A stretch of DNA of 7,643 nucleotides from RGIG1995 sp045587445 (GTDB lineage Bacteria > Bacillota > Clostridia > Oscillospirales > CAG-272): positions 1-7,643 of the forward strand of contig JAZNCH010000046.1 in NCBI GenBank assembly GCA_045587445.1, read 5' to 3'. The notes below the pieces were generated by a model, which saw only the letters and a list, made by a program, of their open reading frames with translations, ran no database searches and was not told the origin of the DNA. The number at the start of each line of letters is the position of its first letter. The stretch's first letter is position 1. Below are positions 1 to 7,052 of this stretch, one piece after another. The translations under genes and the position numbers were made by a program.

Positions 1-1253
1 CTGTTTGGTTTTACTGTAACATCTGTATCAACACATACTGCCGCTATTTTCGGTATGTTTGGAATTTGAGGGAAAGGAATCGTTTCGATGCCGCTTATAG
101 TCAAAACAAATTCACTGTGCAATGCTGATACTCCCCACCTCCAGCTTTTCAAACCAAAACGTTTAGCTATTGCATAATGATTATTCTCTGCCCATGAATA
201 AAAATCATCAAAAGTATACGTTCCGCTTCCGTTGTAATGGAATCTTGCCTCTCCGTAATATTTAAGCTGGGTTATTGCATTTTCTACGTTGGGCTGAGCC
301 TTGAAATTGCTCATATTATAGAAATAGTTATTGTAATAGTAGGCTTTCGTTGCAGTACAGGTGGGAAGCTTATAACCGTTGTCATCAAAGTTTCTACTTT
401 CAGAAAGCATCTTTTCGGTAGTAACGTTAAAATATTCATGGGAAATATCGCCTTGATCATCCCACGTTGGATCCGACATATAGTACTCGCCGTCAATTCT
501 GACTAAGTTCCACATATGAGGACCATTTGCATATCCCGTAACTGCGTGCGATTGTATGCCGCATAAATACAGCAAATATTGATATAACTCAGCATAACCC
601 TCACATACGGACTTTCCTTCAATCAATGCACCGTATGCACTGTGGTCATTAACACTGCCAGACTCATATTCAACGTATTCCACAATCGCATCGTGAAGCA
701 ATAACGATATTTCATATTCAGACATATCTTTCGTTACACCGGCATCAACGATAAACTGCTCAGCTGCCGCTTCAAATTCAGCCTTAGCTTTCTCAAATAT
801 ATCTTTTCCTTCGGTGGTACTTGTATTATATATACTTGGAATTTTAACTGAAACTACAATCTTCTCTTCCCCTTCTTCGTAATAAGAATATTTATATTCC
901 TTGCTATTATCCCACCAAAACAATTGAGGATTATCATAACGCAACGGCAATAAAACAGCGTCAAATTCGCCTTGAGAAACCTCTATATCAAAAAGATCTA
1001 AAAGTTGAAAATCTATATTTATGTAACCCTCTTCATCAGTAACGGCGGTCTGAATTTCTTGAAGAAGCGTATCATAAATAGCAACAAGCTCTTCGCCGTT
1101 CTTCATATCCGCGAGAGCATCTCTGCCATACAAAAGGTTCATATCAAAAGGCAAAGGCGTTACAGAAACAGTCAATGCCGATGTCGAAATCCCCCATACA
1201 GAGATAACCACACACATTATCGCAAAAACAATTATTTTTATAAACTTTTTCAT
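1..1253 (-). CDS. Secreted transglutaminase-like (papain-fold) protein, 3' end missing
   Basis: The frame is open without a stop from ATG at 1253 to the left edge, giving 417 residues of an incomplete protein. Residues 1-27 look like a Sec signal peptide: MKKFIK, a hydrophobic stretch, then likely cleavage after TSA. The core has the transglutaminase-like triad in the usual order and spacing: Cys217 in GKSVCEGYAELY, His246 in GPHMWNLVRIDGEYY, and Asp261 in MSDPTWDD. Family members act as cysteine proteases, amidases or cross-linking enzymes, so a secreted role in processing cell-wall or surface protein is inferred; the substrate is unknown. Residues after about 390 become Pro/Ile-rich (IPFPQIPNIPK), like a linker to a further domain beyond the window. 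The start is supported by AAGGGG upstream (about 1264-1269) and a consensus-like promoter. The family call is firm; the biological role is not. Confidence 0.9.
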   Translation of the reverse strand, partial: MKKFIKIIVFAIMCVVISVWGISTSALTVSVTPLPFDMNLLYGRDALADMKNGEELVAIYDTLLQEIQTAVTDEEGYINIDFQLLDLFDIEVSQGEFDAVLLPLRYDNPQLFWWDNSKEYKYSYYEEGEEKIVVSVKIPSIYNTSTTEGKDIFEKAKAEFEAAAEQFIVDAGVTKDMSEYEISLLLHDAIVEYVEYESGSVNDHSAYGALIEGKSVCEGYAELYQYLLYLCGIQSHAVTGYANGPHMWNLVRIDGEYYMSDPTWDDQGDISHEYFNVTTEKMLSESRNFDDNGYKLPTCTATKAYYYNNYFYNMSNFKAQPNVENAITQLKYYGEARFHYNGSGTYTFDDFYSWAENNHYAIAKRFGLKSWRWGVSALHSEFVLTISGIETIPFPQIPNIPKIAAVCVDTDVTVKPN

Positions 1254-1295
1254 AATGCAAAATCCCCTTATCTTATGCGTTATAGGCCTTATTCA

Positions 1296-1324
1296 ATTGT
1301 ACACATATTTTCTTCACTTGTCAA
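1296..1324 (-). promoter_or_regulatory. Sigma-A-type promoter of the transglutaminase-like gene
   Basis: Read on the minus strand, TTGACA (1319-1324) is followed after exactly 17 bases by TACAAT (1296-1301). The -35 box is a perfect match and the -10 box matches 5 of 6. Transcription would start near 1289, leaving a leader of about 36 bases that contains the AAGGGG ribosome binding site. Confidence 0.75.
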
Positions 1325-1382
1325 TTCCCTATCGTACCCAAACGAATCAAACAGATTATTTTCTAATAATAATTAAATACTG

Positions 1383-1411
1383 TTGCTAAAAACAAAAAAG
1401 TATGTTATAGT
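1383..1411 (+). promoter_or_regulatory. Extended -10 promoter of the surface-protein operon
   Basis: TTGCTA (1383-1388), 17 bases, then TATAGT (1406-1411), preceded by TG one base upstream (1403-1404), which makes an extended -10 element. The DNA upstream of the -35 (about 1360-1380) is almost pure A/T and could act as an UP element. A TATAAT at 1411-1416 overlaps it but would need a 22-base spacer, so the first register is preferred. The promoter diverges from that of the transglutaminase-like gene. Confidence 0.65.
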
Positions 1412-1478
1412 ATAATTTACACGTGTTTTGACGAAAAAAGTAAAATAATCTATTTCCCCGAAGGAGAATTATATAATA

Positions 1479-3044
1479 ATGAGAAAACAAAAGAAATCAA
1501 AAGTTTTTAAAATTTCTTATATTGTGTACGTTACTGTTCTTGCAGTACTCGTATCTATGGCACTCCTTTACGTAAACAACGTTCTTGAGCTTTACGAAAA
1601 CGAACACCCCCAGCGTCACTTGGAAAATGCATTAGCTTTACTTGAAAGTGAGGCTGAAAGCGGCGAGCTCTGGACAAAACAAAACGTTCCGTCAATGGAA
1701 AGCGGAATATTTGAAAGAGGCATTGACCAAAAGAAAGAGTTTTTGAAAAAAATCAAAGGTGATGTCAAGTTATCCGGTCAAAAATGGATAAACGAAAACG
1801 AATGTACTTACAAAGTCATTTCCGACGGCAACGAAATTGCAGAAATAAAGCTTCGCAAGGACGGAGACATTATACAAAAACTTGCTATTATCAGCATACA
1901 AAAATACGAGCTTGTTTCATACGTTCCTTTAACCCACACCTACACACTTGAATTACCCGAAGACGTAATCGTTAATTCGGATATCTTCGTTGACGTAAAC
2001 GGTATAAACCTTACCGAAGAACACGGCTCAAAAACTGAAGACGGAAAAACCACCTTTACTTTTGATAACCTTTATTCCATTCCGAAAATTACAATTACCG
2101 ACCAAAAAGACAATAAAGCAGATATAAAAATGCCCGACGGCGATGGTAAGATAGCATTCGACAACAGCTTTTACACGCTTACCCTTCCCGATTCTCTTTC
2201 CGTTGACGTTAACGGCGAAAGACAAACGGGCGAGCCTTTGGATGACGGAAGACTTAATTACAGAATCCGTCTCGTAACCAAAGCTGACGTTACTATAAGC
2301 GACGTATTCGGAAACACCGAAGCTTATGTCGGCAAATCCTCTATCCCTCTTACGTATTATACGTTTATGACAGGCGACTTTTGCACCGTTACCGTTGACG
2401 GTCAAAACGTTCCCGAAAGCTGTATTGAATATTCTGTAAACCACGAATACGATACATTTGCCGATTTGGTAGACGGACTTCCCCGTTTGCCTGTATATGA
2501 AATAGTCGTTCTAAAAGACAACGCTGACATAAAAATCACCGACAGAGACGGTAATGCGGTCGAATATGACAAAGAAGTTAAAATTCAGGATATTAGAAAT
2601 ATATCCTCGGGTACTGTATACGATACGGTTCCCGAAGAGGTCGCAAAAGAAATTAACGTTCTCAAGGTTCTTGAGGACTGGAGCCTCTATATGACCTGCG
2701 ATTTGAACTTCAACAACATTTCAAAATATCTCATAAAAAATTCATATCAGTACAACGTTGCTTGGAAATACAGCTACAGCATCGACCGTACCTTTACAAG
2801 TGCTCACCGCTTGGGTAATCCTCCTTTTGAACAGGAATCGGTCTCAAACTTCAAGTGGCTTACCGACAACTGCTTTGAAGTAGATATCCGTTTTGTAAAG
2901 CATATGATAGTTCTCGGCAGAAGAACCGATGACGAAATGAACGAAAAATGTTATTTCGTTAAATATGATGACACAAAAGACAACAAGGACAATCCCACGT
3001 GGAAGCTCGTTGCAATGAAGGAGATAGTAAATAATGCAAACTAA
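1479..3044 (+). CDS. Single-pass membrane protein with three extracytoplasmic beta-rich repeats, unknown function
   Basis: I do not recognise a named family for this 521-residue protein. Residues 1-11 are Lys/Arg-rich and 12-32 form one hydrophobic helix, so the N-terminus should be inside and the rest outside. Residues about 45-150 form a mixed helix/strand region. Residues about 154-365 hold three similar modules, each opening with a YT(L/F) strand, then a VDVNG or VTVDG turn (171-175, 242-246, 305-309), and closing with a strand like ITITDQKDN, VTISDVFGN or IKITDRDGN. The C-terminal part (about 390-515) has a Trp-containing helix followed by long strands ending in PTWKLVAM, which suggests an NTF2-like fold; this is only a shape-based guess. 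The start has AAGGAG at 1461-1466. The end overlaps the next gene by 11 bp, which argues for cotranscription and translational coupling. Confidence 0.85.
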   Translation: MRKQKKSKVFKISYIVYVTVLAVLVSMALLYVNNVLELYENEHPQRHLENALALLESEAESGELWTKQNVPSMESGIFERGIDQKKEFLKKIKGDVKLSGQKWINENECTYKVISDGNEIAEIKLRKDGDIIQKLAIISIQKYELVSYVPLTHTYTLELPEDVIVNSDIFVDVNGINLTEEHGSKTEDGKTTFTFDNLYSIPKITITDQKDNKADIKMPDGDGKIAFDNSFYTLTLPDSLSVDVNGERQTGEPLDDGRLNYRIRLVTKADVTISDVFGNTEAYVGKSSIPLTYYTFMTGDFCTVTVDGQNVPESCIEYSVNHEYDTFADLVDGLPRLPVYEIVVLKDNADIKITDRDGNAVEYDKEVKIQDIRNISSGTVYDTVPEEVAKEINVLKVLEDWSLYMTCDLNFNNISKYLIKNSYQYNVAWKYSYSIDRTFTSAHRLGNPPFEQESVSNFKWLTDNCFEVDIRFVKHMIVLGRRTDDEMNEKCYFVKYDDTKDNKDNPTWKLVAMKEIVNNAN

Positions 3045-4254
3045 AACAACTCCCCCCGAAAACAAAACTGAAAACGAGATAGATTTATCTAAGCTCAAGC
3101 CCCGTCGCCCCCATAAACAGAAAAAACAAAAAAGAATAGGAAAAATAATTCTCCAAGCTCTTGCTTTTATATTCACGTTTGTTTTTGCGGTAGCTCTTAC
3201 GCTTTATTGCGGTTTGGGTATGCTTTGCGCAAACCGTGTTTCAAGGCAAGAAAAAGCCGAGGGCAAAATATCGGAAATACTTTACATTACTGTTCCCACT
3301 TTTCTTGAAACAGGGGCGTTTAAATTCATTCCCTCTCTCTATCTTTCATCGGACTCAATTCAGGCTATCGTAGATAAAAACAAGATGAAGGATATGGACG
3401 CCGACGTTGACGAAGGGTTAATAAACCTTGACGGAACAAAACTTACCGGCAAACTTGATATCGATATTAATTCAACTAATGAAGACCAAAATAACAGTTC
3501 TGCAGAAGACGGTCCCCCTATAGAGATACACGAGGTATCCGACGCTACATATTTCGGAACTATGATTGTTGTCAAAGACCCCTCAAGAGTCAGTCTTGCA
3601 ACCATATATCCTTGGAGAGAAATCGGCGTAACTCTCGACCAACTTGTAAAGGATAACAATGCCATAGGCGGTATAAACGGCGGTCTCTACAATTCCTATA
3701 ACAATACCGGCGGCTCTCCCTACGGTGTTGTCGTATCAAACGGAGAAATACAGTACAACCAACCCCAAAGTTTCGCGGGACTTGTGCTTATCGGCTTTAC
3801 CGAGAACAATATTCTTCAAATAATTGATGTTTCAAAAATGAATTCAAGACAAGTTGAACAGATGATAAAAGAAAAGAAGATACGTGATGCGGTTACGTTC
3901 CAAGACGAAGCCTCCGATGCTAATAACCATTTTGTTCAGCTTATTATTAACGGTGAAGTTCGCGAAATGAATGGTATGGGAAGCGGTCTAAATCCACGAA
4001 CGGCTATTGGTCAGAGAGCTGACGGCGCGGTTCTAATGTTCGTAACTGACGGACGCGGTAAAAACGGACACCTCGGTGCTTCGGCTTCAGACCTCATCAA
4101 AGTAATGAAGGACTTCGGTGCAGTCAATGCAGCAAACCTTGACGGTGGTTCGTCATCTTGTATGTACTATGATGGCGAATACCTTATGACGAGCGTTACA
4201 TTTTATTATACGAACGCATCGTGGTACCTTCCCACAGGTTTTATAATCAAGTAA
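3034..4254 (+). CDS. Membrane-anchored phosphodiester glycosidase (NAGPA domain, PF09992-type) protein
   Basis: The protein has 406 residues. Residues 1-35 are hydrophilic and basic (PRRPHKQKKQKR), about 37-65 form one membrane helix, and about 70-165 are a less conserved stretch with an acidic Asn/Ser-rich linker. From about 165 to the C-terminus it matches the phosphodiester glycosidase domain of human NAGPA, which removes N-acetylglucosamine from a phosphodiester-linked sugar. Visible hallmarks are GGINGG (212-217), NPRTAIG (320-326), FVTDGR (336-341) and NLDGGSSS (368-375). In bacteria such proteins are often labelled exopolysaccharide-related, and the true substrate is usually unknown. 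The catalytic domain should face outward. AAGGAGA at 3018-3024 lies inside the preceding gene, 9 bases before ATG. Coupling to that gene suggests a joint role on envelope glycan. Confidence 0.9.
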   Translation: MQTKTTPPENKTENEIDLSKLKPRRPHKQKKQKRIGKIILQALAFIFTFVFAVALTLYCGLGMLCANRVSRQEKAEGKISEILYITVPTFLETGAFKFIPSLYLSSDSIQAIVDKNKMKDMDADVDEGLINLDGTKLTGKLDIDINSTNEDQNNSSAEDGPPIEIHEVSDATYFGTMIVVKDPSRVSLATIYPWREIGVTLDQLVKDNNAIGGINGGLYNSYNNTGGSPYGVVVSNGEIQYNQPQSFAGLVLIGFTENNILQIIDVSKMNSRQVEQMIKEKKIRDAVTFQDEASDANNHFVQLIINGEVREMNGMGSGLNPRTAIGQRADGAVLMFVTDGRGKNGHLGASASDLIKVMKDFGAVNAANLDGGSSSCMYYDGEYLMTSVTFYYTNASWYLPTGFIIK

Positions 4255-4257
4255 AAA

Positions 4258-4307
4258 TGGGCTGAGTCAAAAGCAAAAAATGCTTGAGACTCAGCCCAGA
4301 TTTTATT
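4258..4307. terminator. Bidirectional intrinsic terminator between convergent genes
   Basis: An 11-bp perfect stem pairs TGGGCTGAGTC (4258-4268) with GACTCAGCCCA (4288-4298). A 2-by-2 mismatch follows, then an inner stem AAGC/GCTT (4271-4274 with 4282-4285) and a 7-base A-rich loop. On the plus strand a T-rich run (ATTTTATT, from 4300) follows; on the minus strand five T residues follow at once (complement of 4253-4257). It lies 3 bp after the glycosidase stop and 57 bp after the thiolase stop, so it can serve both. Confidence 0.88.
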
Positions 4308-4355
4308 AATAATTAAATAGGCATATGTAACGAAACACCCACATACATGGTTTCT

Positions 4356-5546
4356 TTATACTCTCTGGAAGAGCGCGGATACACCAAGACCGCCGCCGCA
4401 GCAAGAAGAAATAATACCCATTTCTCCGCCTGTTTCAAGAAGCTGGTGAAGAGCAAACAATGCAACTCTACCGCCCGATGCGCCGTTAGGATGTCCAAAT
4501 GCGATAGCGCCGCCGTTAGGATTCCATTTAGCAATATCAATTGACTGTCCGCCAATCTTCTCCATTTCACGAATAACGCTGAGGTTCTGAGCTGCGAAAG
4601 CTTCGTTACACTCATATACGTCTATATCGGAAAGACCGAGACCGTGCTTCTTCATAAGCTTCATATTGGAATATGCAGGACCGATACCCATAAGCTTAGG
4701 ATCGCAACCAACGTCGCAACCGCCTACCCAACGAGCAATTGGTGTGTAACCAAGAGCTTTTGCCTTTTCTTCGCTCATCATAAGAAGCATTGATGCACCG
4801 TCGTTTCTGCCGCTTGCATTACCTGCCGTAGTTACGCCGCCTTCATATATGGGGCGCAGCTTCTGCATACCTTCAATGGTACTTTCAGGTCTGGGATGCT
4901 CGTCCTTTGCTACAACGACCTCGGGAGTCTTCTTGGTTGCGGGAATAACAACAGGCATAATCTGCTTTTCAAGGAAACCGCTTTCGTCAGCAGCCTTTGC
5001 TCTCATCTGACTGCGCAATGCAAATTCATCGCATTCTTCACGGGTAACCCCCCATGTTTTTGCCATAAGATCGGATACCTGAATCATTATGAGGTTATCC
5101 TCTGCCTTGGGAGTAAGAGAGCGAGTCATAGCCGCCGGCGCAATCATCTTGTAGGGTTCTGTAGATGTGGAAAATTTAACAAAATTTTGGCTGAAAGTCT
5201 CACCGCCACCTACGAGAACTACGTCTGCGTCGCCTACCTGAATACGGTATGCCGCGTGATTGATACCTGCAATAGCGGAGCCACACTGCATTTCAACAAA
5301 AACTGCCGAGGTCTCGTAAGGCAGGCCTGCCTGAAGGGCAGCAAAACGCGCAAGGTTAGGACACCTTGCATCACCATTTGCCGAACCAAAATATACAGCA
5401 TCAAGCTCTTTGGGATCAAGATTTGTCTTCTCCATAAGACCTTTAATTACCATAGCCGCCATATCAGCGGTATGAAATTGGCGGAGCCCGCCGCCAAGTC
5501 TTCCAAAAGGGGTACGAAGACCGTCAACAATTACTACGTTTTTCAT
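4356..5546 (-). CDS. Thiolase (acetyl-CoA C-acyltransferase family)
   Basis: This 396-residue protein has the usual thiolase length and is cytosolic. Thiolases condense two acyl-CoAs or cleave a 3-ketoacyl-CoA with free CoA. The nucleophile is Cys88 (VEMQCGSA). Other active-site motifs are NEAFAAQ (314-320), NPNGGAIAFGHPNGASG with His352, and SSCCGGGLG near the C-terminus, where Cys382 aligns with the acid/base cysteine. The N-terminus (VDGLRTPFGRLGG) is also typical. Two motifs differ from the common form: QCGSA instead of CGSG, and a second Cys after Cys382 where many thiolases have Ile. Chain length and direction cannot be read from sequence, so no gene symbol is given. AGGAG (complement of 5559-5563) precedes the start with a spacing of about 12. 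The gene diverges from class III CoA-transferase genes, suggesting one acyl-CoA pathway. Confidence 0.95.
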   Translation of the reverse strand: MKNVVIVDGLRTPFGRLGGGLRQFHTADMAAMVIKGLMEKTNLDPKELDAVYFGSANGDARCPNLARFAALQAGLPYETSAVFVEMQCGSAIAGINHAAYRIQVGDADVVLVGGGETFSQNFVKFSTSTEPYKMIAPAAMTRSLTPKAEDNLIMIQVSDLMAKTWGVTREECDEFALRSQMRAKAADESGFLEKQIMPVVIPATKKTPEVVVAKDEHPRPESTIEGMQKLRPIYEGGVTTAGNASGRNDGASMLLMMSEEKAKALGYTPIARWVGGCDVGCDPKLMGIGPAYSNMKLMKKHGLGLSDIDVYECNEAFAAQNLSVIREMEKIGGQSIDIAKWNPNGGAIAFGHPNGASGGRVALFALHQLLETGGEMGIISSCCGGGLGVSALFQRV

Positions 5547-5622
5547 AATTTTTCAACACTCCTGTTATAATGTTTATTAATAATTCGAGCAGCACAAAAA
5601 ACCCACTCATCGTTTATCTTAT

Positions 5623-5651
5623 ATGATAACACAAAAAAATCTTTCCGTCAA
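5623..5651 (-). promoter_or_regulatory. Sigma-A-type promoter of the thiolase gene
   Basis: Read on the minus strand, TTGACG (5646-5651), 17 bases, then TATCAT (5623-5628); each box matches consensus at 5 of 6 positions. The predicted start near 5616 gives a leader of about 70 bases. I saw no convincing riboswitch or attenuator in that leader. Confidence 0.7.
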
Positions 5652-5673
5652 TGGACTAATCTAACTTTTTTTA

Positions 5674-5686
5674 GCTAATATTTAGC
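5674..5686. promoter_or_regulatory. Candidate operator palindrome between divergent promoters
   Basis: GCTAA-TAT-TTAGC is a perfect 5-bp dyad around a 3-bp centre. It overlaps the palindrome TTAGCTAA (5671-5678) and a looser dyad TAATAT-N8-ATATTA (5676-5695). It lies 22 bp upstream of the thiolase -35 and 28 bp upstream of the CoA-transferase -35, where one regulator could act on both promoters. The sequence is A/T-rich, so chance dyads are common and no regulator family is recognised. Confidence 0.35.
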
Positions 5687-5714
5687 ACGATATTAAGAAA
5701 AGAATGAAAACGTG

Positions 5715-5743
5715 TTGACAACCTTTCGTAGTATATATATAAT
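5715..5743 (+). promoter_or_regulatory. Perfect-consensus sigma-A promoter of the CoA-transferase genes
   Basis: TTGACA (5715-5720), 17 bases, then TATAAT (5738-5743): both boxes and the spacing are ideal. Start of transcription is expected near 5750, leaving a short leader of about 35 bases with AAGGAG at 5771-5776. The -10 box lies inside the 42-bp repeat that recurs before the second CoA-transferase gene; the -35 box lies outside it. Strong expression is likely unless a repressor acts. Confidence 0.85.
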
Positions 5744-5778
5744 TGATATATAACTTTTTTTAAAAATAACAAGGAGAA
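5737..5778 (+). repeat. Direct repeat (seam), upstream copy, 42 bp
   Basis: These 42 bases are identical to 7005-7046. The copy holds the -10 box TATAAT, a TGA, the run CTTTTTTTAAAAA and the ribosome binding site AAGGAG. Here it is noncoding. Similarity continues into the downstream gene but ends abruptly just upstream. Confidence 0.95.
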
Positions 5779-5784
5779 ACCACT

Positions 5785-7014
5785 ATGAGTAAACCACTTG
5801 AAGGAATTAAAGTTATTGACCTTACTACCTTCGTTGCCGCCCCTGTTTGTGCACGATTGCTCGGTGAAATGGGTGCTGAGGTTATTAAGATTGAACAACC
5901 TCAAGGTGACGGATGGAGAGAGGTCGGTATAGGCTTCAACGCTCGTTTTAGTAGCGATGAAAATCCTGTTTTCGATATATATAATTCAGGTAAAAAATTA
6001 ATCTCGGTAAACTTGAAAAGTCCCAAAGGGAAAGAGGTTCTTTGGAAGCTTTTGGAGGATGCAGACGTATTTGTAACAAATACCCGCCCCGCCGCCTTGA
6101 AGCGTCTCGGTATTGCATACGAGGATATTAAAGAACGTTATCCCAGACTTGTTTACGCTGTCATTCTCGGATACGGCGAAGATGGTCCGGAAGCGGCAAA
6201 GCCCGCCTTTGATACAACAGCATTTTGGGCAAAAACAGGTTTTGCACGCGATATGTCCCCTCTCACAGATTCCTATATGCCCATAAGCTCTCCTTCGGGT
6301 GTGGGTGATACCGTTACAGGATACAACCTTATGGCACAGATTTGTGCTGCCCTCTTGGGAAGAGAACGTACGGGTGAAGGTCAATGCGTAAGAGCAGGTC
6401 TTTATCATACCGGTATATTTACAATGGGTACAATGGAAATTGTAACGCAAAAGCCTTGGGGGATTGAATATCCCAGGTCTCGTGCGCAGGTTCCGCCTCC
6501 CGCCAGCTGTTATATGACAAAAGACGGTGACTGGATTAACATTGCAACAGGTCAGGCTTCTGTCGCTCTGCCAAAGGTATTCGATATAATTGGCAGACCA
6601 GACCTTATCAACGACGAAAGATATAACACAAAAGAGGCAAGAGTCAAAAACGGAAGGGAACTTTATGAGTTTTTGGCCGAAGAATTTAAGAAAAAGAATG
6701 TGGACGAGTGGCTTGAACTTGCAAATAAATTTGACCTTCCTCTCATAAGAATGAATCATTTCAGCGACGTAACTACCGACGAACAGGCTTGGGCTAATGG
6801 TTATCTTGAATATATGACCTGCCCTAACGGAGAGACAGTTACTATGCCGACTCCTCCTATTGAAATGGATACTGTCGGTGAGATAGTTACCAAACCCGCC
6901 CCCAAGGTTGGCGCAGATACAGAATCCGTTCTTCTCGGCATAGGTTACACCAAAGAACAAATTGCCGCAATGGAAGAAAGCGGTGATGTTTACACAGGCG
7001 AAAAATATAATTGA
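5785..7014 (+). CDS. Class III (CaiB/BaiF family) CoA-transferase, FldA/HadA-like
   Basis: This complete 409-residue cytosolic protein belongs to the class III CoA-transferases, which move CoA between carboxylic acids without free intermediates. The N-terminal nucleotide-binding motif is GIKVIDLTTFVAAP, followed by GAEVIKIE, GDGWR and NSGKK-ISVNLKSPKGKE. The catalytic aspartate is most likely Asp175 in SPSGVGD, the position of the aspartate that forms the acyl anhydride in this family. The C-terminal lobe contains DEQAWANGYLEYM, which resembles what I recall of clostridial phenyllactate CoA-transferase (FldA) and 2-hydroxyisocaproate CoA-transferase (HadA) more than BaiF or formyl-CoA transferase. 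The substrate is therefore perhaps an aryl- or hydroxy-acid, but this is inference. AAGGAG ends 8 bases before ATG. A close paralog starts 38 bp downstream with no terminator between, so both are probably cotranscribed. The final Tyr-Asn-stop codons lie in the downstream seam repeat. Confidence 0.93.
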   Translation: MSKPLEGIKVIDLTTFVAAPVCARLLGEMGAEVIKIEQPQGDGWREVGIGFNARFSSDENPVFDIYNSGKKLISVNLKSPKGKEVLWKLLEDADVFVTNTRPAALKRLGIAYEDIKERYPRLVYAVILGYGEDGPEAAKPAFDTTAFWAKTGFARDMSPLTDSYMPISSPSGVGDTVTGYNLMAQICAALLGRERTGEGQCVRAGLYHTGIFTMGTMEIVTQKPWGIEYPRSRAQVPPPASCYMTKDGDWINIATGQASVALPKVFDIIGRPDLINDERYNTKEARVKNGRELYEFLAEEFKKKNVDEWLELANKFDLPLIRMNHFSDVTTDEQAWANGYLEYMTCPNGETVTMPTPPIEMDTVGEIVTKPAPKVGADTESVLLGIGYTKEQIAAMEESGDVYTGEKYN

Positions 7015-7046
7015 TATATAACTTTTTTTAAAAATAACAAGGAGAA
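7005..7046 (+). repeat. Direct repeat (seam), downstream copy, 42 bp
   Basis: Identical to 5737-5778 at an offset of 1268 bp. Here TATAAT TGA is read as Tyr-Asn-stop, the end of the first CoA-transferase, and AAGGAG (7039-7044) serves the second. The position matching a -35 box (6983-6988, GTGATG) keeps only 3 of 6 consensus bases, so this copy is at best a weak promoter. Confidence 0.95.
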
Positions 7047-7052
7047 CCCACT

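Noticed and set aside
237..506. 89-codon plus-strand open frame opposite the transglutaminase-like gene
   Set aside because: It lies wholly antisense to the conserved catalytic core, has no ribosome binding site or promoter of note, and its translation resembles no family.
1005..1376. 123-codon plus-strand open frame overlapping the 5' end of the transglutaminase-like gene
   Set aside because: It is antisense to the signal peptide and mature N-terminus and runs through the minus-strand promoter; the translation is low-complexity and basic, typical of a shadow frame.
1366..1378. 13-base string TAATAATTAAATA that also occurs near 4306-4318, with a similar string near 5576
   Set aside because: It is low-complexity A/T sequence in three intergenic spacers of an A/T-rich genome; recurrence is expected by chance and no flanking structure supports a mobile or regulatory repeat.
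1428..1456. Possible second promoter with TTGACG at 1428-1433 before the surface operon
   Set aside because: The -10 position at a 17-base spacing reads TATTTC, a poor match, and the TAAAAT nearby is far too close. The upstream extended -10 promoter is the better candidate.
4896..5570. 224-codon plus-strand open frame opposite the thiolase
   Set aside because: Its length reflects codon bias of the real minus-strand gene. It crosses the thiolase start and ribosome binding site, and the Cys/Asn-rich translation matches no protein type.
5998..6960. 320-codon minus-strand open frame opposite the first CoA-transferase
   Set aside because: It is antisense to a clear enzyme gene, Cys/Arg-rich and lacks a convincing ribosome binding site. 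A related shadow frame at 7028-7351 opposite the second copy is explained by the duplication.
6983..7011. Independent promoter for the second CoA-transferase using the TATAAT at 7006-7011
   Set aside because: The -10 box is perfect, but the -35 position GTGATG keeps only 3 of 6 consensus bases and the element lies in the 3' coding end of the first gene. Weak internal activity is possible but not supported enough to annotate.
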